Assembly (NCBI GenBank): GCA_038327655.1
Contig: JBBQLG010000211.1
Coordinates: forward strand, 1 to 7,713
DNA length: 7,713 nt
Direction: 5' to 3'
Origin: JBBQLG01 sp038327655
GTDB lineage: Bacteria > Bacteroidota > Bacteroidia > Cytophagales > Spirosomataceae
Shown here: piece by piece, positions 6,295-7,713 of the stretch
Layout: each line of letters begins with the position of its first letter
Numbering within the stretch: position 1 is the stretch's first letter
Program-made: the position numbers and the translations under genes
The notes under the pieces: generated by a model
What the model saw: the letters and a program-made list of their open reading frames with translations, nothing else
What the model was told of the DNA's origin: nothing
Databases searched by the model: none

Positions 6295-7059
6295 GCCAAC
6301 CGTTGGCGTGGTGCCAACGTACCGGATAGCCACCCGCTGCCGGGCCGCCTGCTGTAGCTGTTCATTTTTTCTGCCCCGCAGAAATGTGTACGTCACGTCG
6401 GTCAGCAGCACCGCCACTGCCGCCCACGAAGCCACCAGATACTGATGGTGCACTTGGTTGGCTTCGGTATAGTCGGCCCGGTTGAGGTGACTGGTGTACA
6501 GATCATACCGGTCTGTAGACTGACTTTTGCGCGTCAACCCATAGAGCCACAGCCCCACATAAGCACCTGTCAGTAAGGGCCGTAGCCCTATTTTTCGGTT
6601 GGGCTGCACAAAAATGCTACCCACGCCCGGGGCCAGCACCGATAGCAATGCATTGATCCGGCCACCCCCAACCGTAACCTGTTCACTGGAAACCAGTTGT
6701 CGCGGCTGCTTTACGAGTACCGTTACCCGAATATCATCGTCCATGCGTATCCCGTCGAGGCGGTAATCCCAATAAATCGTTTTGTTATTGCCCGACACCA
6801 CCACCGTACCCACGTCGCCGGTCACGGTCACGGCGTTTAACAAGCCCCGGTCCCGGCTTTCGACCTCAATGTATACTGAATCGCGGGGGGTCAGGCCAGT
6901 GGCATCATACAGCACTTTCACCCGGTTGGTATCCAGGTCGACCCGAATGTTGGCCACCACCGCTCGCTGCGTCACCGGCTGACCAGACGTGGGCGGCAGG
7001 AACAGGCAGGTTGCCAGTAGGGTAGCCAGGCAAATCGCGAAAAAGCCGGATCGATTCAT
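6277..7059 (-). CDS. Membrane protein with Ig-like N-terminal domain, function unknown
   Basis: This 260-residue protein begins with a signal peptide or membrane anchor (about residues 5-27). Residues 33-117 are predicted beta-rich, with VKVLYDATGL, VYIEVESRDRG and TIYWDYRLDGI, which fits an Ig- or Fn3-like sandwich. Two hydrophobic stretches follow, about 137-175 (LLSVLAPGVGSIFVQP, then the PLLTGAYVGLWLYGL helix) and 208-227 (VASWAAVAVLLTDVTYTFL), separated by a polar loop rich in Tyr, Asp and His. The APGVGSIF start of the membrane part recalls the DUF5683-type region of other Bacteroidota proteins, but I am not sure of that match. A C-terminal beta-like tail ends IQVYF. The start overlaps the stop of the LamG gene by four bases (ATGA), and the caspase gene follows 30 bases later. 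It may anchor or assemble the LamG protein and caspases at a membrane; this is an inference from context only. Confidence 0.7.
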   Translation of the reverse strand: MNRSGFFAICLATLLATCLFLPPTSGQPVTQRAVVANIRVDLDTNRVKVLYDATGLTPRDSVYIEVESRDRGLLNAVTVTGDVGTVVVSGNNKTIYWDYRLDGIRMDDDIRVTVLVKQPRQLVSSEQVTVGGGRINALLSVLAPGVGSIFVQPNRKIGLRPLLTGAYVGLWLYGLTRKSQSTDRYDLYTSHLNRADYTEANQVHHQYLVASWAAVAVLLTDVTYTFLRGRKNEQLQQAARQRVAIRYVGTTPTVGIQVYF

Positions 7060-7713
7060 TGCCTGTAGAGCGCGGTGATTTCCGCTTGTGTAAGTGCTCG
7101 GTTATAAATCCGTATCTCGTCCATCATACCATCAAAATTATTTACGTCGTAAGCAGCCTGTGCGCCGAAGCGAAGATTTCCTCCGGTGCACCGGTCGATG
7201 GGGTTTGCAGTCAATTCCCTTTGTGCCATTTTCAGTTCACCGTTGATATAGAGTTTGAGGGTCTGACCGGAGAAAACACTGACAAAGTGATACCACTGAT
7301 TTAGCTCGAAGGCAGGCGCAGCATAAATGAGCGCGTTCTGAACGGGCTGCTCTACCGTACAAAGGCCGTCGGTGTTCACGTCGACGATGAGTACGCAGCA
7401 GGCCGTAGTTGTATTTGGCGGACGGGACTTACTAATAAAGGCGCTGTACTGCTGATTGATGTGATCCAGGTAATTGTCTTTGTTGTAGATATGCTTGGTG
7501 TTGCCGGTACTGGTGATTACGCCCTTTGCTTTCAACCACAGGCTGATCGAGATCGAATCGGGGCGGAGTTTCACGTTGTCAGGAATCTCGAAATAATCGT
7601 CTATTCCGTCCAGTTGCAAGGCCGACTGAGGCGTCTCTTTCCGGTCTGGCCCATACGTGGCTCCGTTTATCAGTTGGCCGTTCAGTCCATTACCACTCAG
7701 GTCAAGGGTATTT
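7056..7713 (-). CDS. LamG-domain (concanavalin A-like) protein, 5' part outside the window
   Basis: The frame is open to the right edge, so the gene begins beyond the window. About 218 codons are visible. They form a near-complete LamG/concanavalin A-like domain (Laminin_G_3 type). It opens with DLSGNGLNGQLINGATYGPD, has LDGIDDYFEIPD then SISISLWLKA, has NQWYHFVSVFSGQTLKLYING in the middle, and closes with FDGMMDEIRIYNRALTQAEI. Such domains usually bind carbohydrates or proteins outside the cell and often sit at the end of long surface proteins. The protein stops eight residues after that motif (TGA, 7056-7058), with no type IX secretion C-terminal domain. An apparent start near 7619 is a TTG in the middle of the domain and is not a real start. 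The gene overlaps the next one by ATGA, so it is the earliest visible cistron of the caspase operon. Confidence 0.9.
   Translation of the reverse strand, partial: NTLDLSGNGLNGQLINGATYGPDRKETPQSALQLDGIDDYFEIPDNVKLRPDSISISLWLKAKGVITSTGNTKHIYNKDNYLDHINQQYSAFISKSRPPNTTTACCVLIVDVNTDGLCTVEQPVQNALIYAAPAFELNQWYHFVSVFSGQTLKLYINGELKMAQRELTANPIDRCTGGNLRFGAQAAYDVNNFDGMMDEIRIYNRALTQAEITALYRQ

Noticed and set aside
7617..7619. TTG as a start for the LamG protein
   Set aside because: The frame continues to the window edge and encodes the expected beginning of the LamG domain (DLSGNGLNG), so the start lies outside.

Overview
The window looks like a chromosomal piece from a Bacteroidota bacterium, most likely a Cytophagales genus of the Spirosoma type. 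This is an inference from the gene content: an ECF sigma factor with a one-pass anti-sigma factor, caspase-fold proteins fused to Ig-like or DUF4384 modules, a LamG protein and a curlin-repeat protein. It also fits the signal peptides, which mostly end in Ala before Gln, and the near absence of Shine-Dalgarno sequences before the starts. GC content is moderate.

Layout. Positions 1-86 (+) hold the last codons of a gene that begins outside the window. Its stop overlaps the stop of a convergent gene (83-865, -) for a secreted curlin-repeat protein, a probable amyloid fibre subunit. A 249-base divergent intergenic region follows. Then comes a tight plus-strand operon (1115-3443) of ECF sigma factor, membrane anti-sigma factor and secreted papain-family cysteine peptidase, with 2-base gaps between genes. 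The rest (3473-7713) is a minus-strand operon read right to left: a LamG-domain protein cut by the window edge, a membrane protein with an Ig-like N-terminal part, a secreted caspase-family protein with an Ig-like domain, and a second, divergent secreted caspase-family protein ending in DUF4384. Two of its junctions are stop/start overlaps.

How the genes may work together. The sigma/anti-sigma pair should carry a signal across the inner membrane. The papain-like enzyme is co-transcribed with them. The caspase operon faces it tail-to-tail, 29 bases away. Three predicted exported cysteine peptidases of two unrelated folds thus sit within about 3.6 kb of each other, next to a transcriptional switch and, at the far end, a LamG protein of a type often involved in binding carbohydrates or proteins. 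The best candidate for an undescribed system is an envelope-located proteolytic module under ECF control. The sequence supports the domain calls and the operon structure. Whether the two operons form one system, what triggers it and what it cleaves cannot be read from this window.
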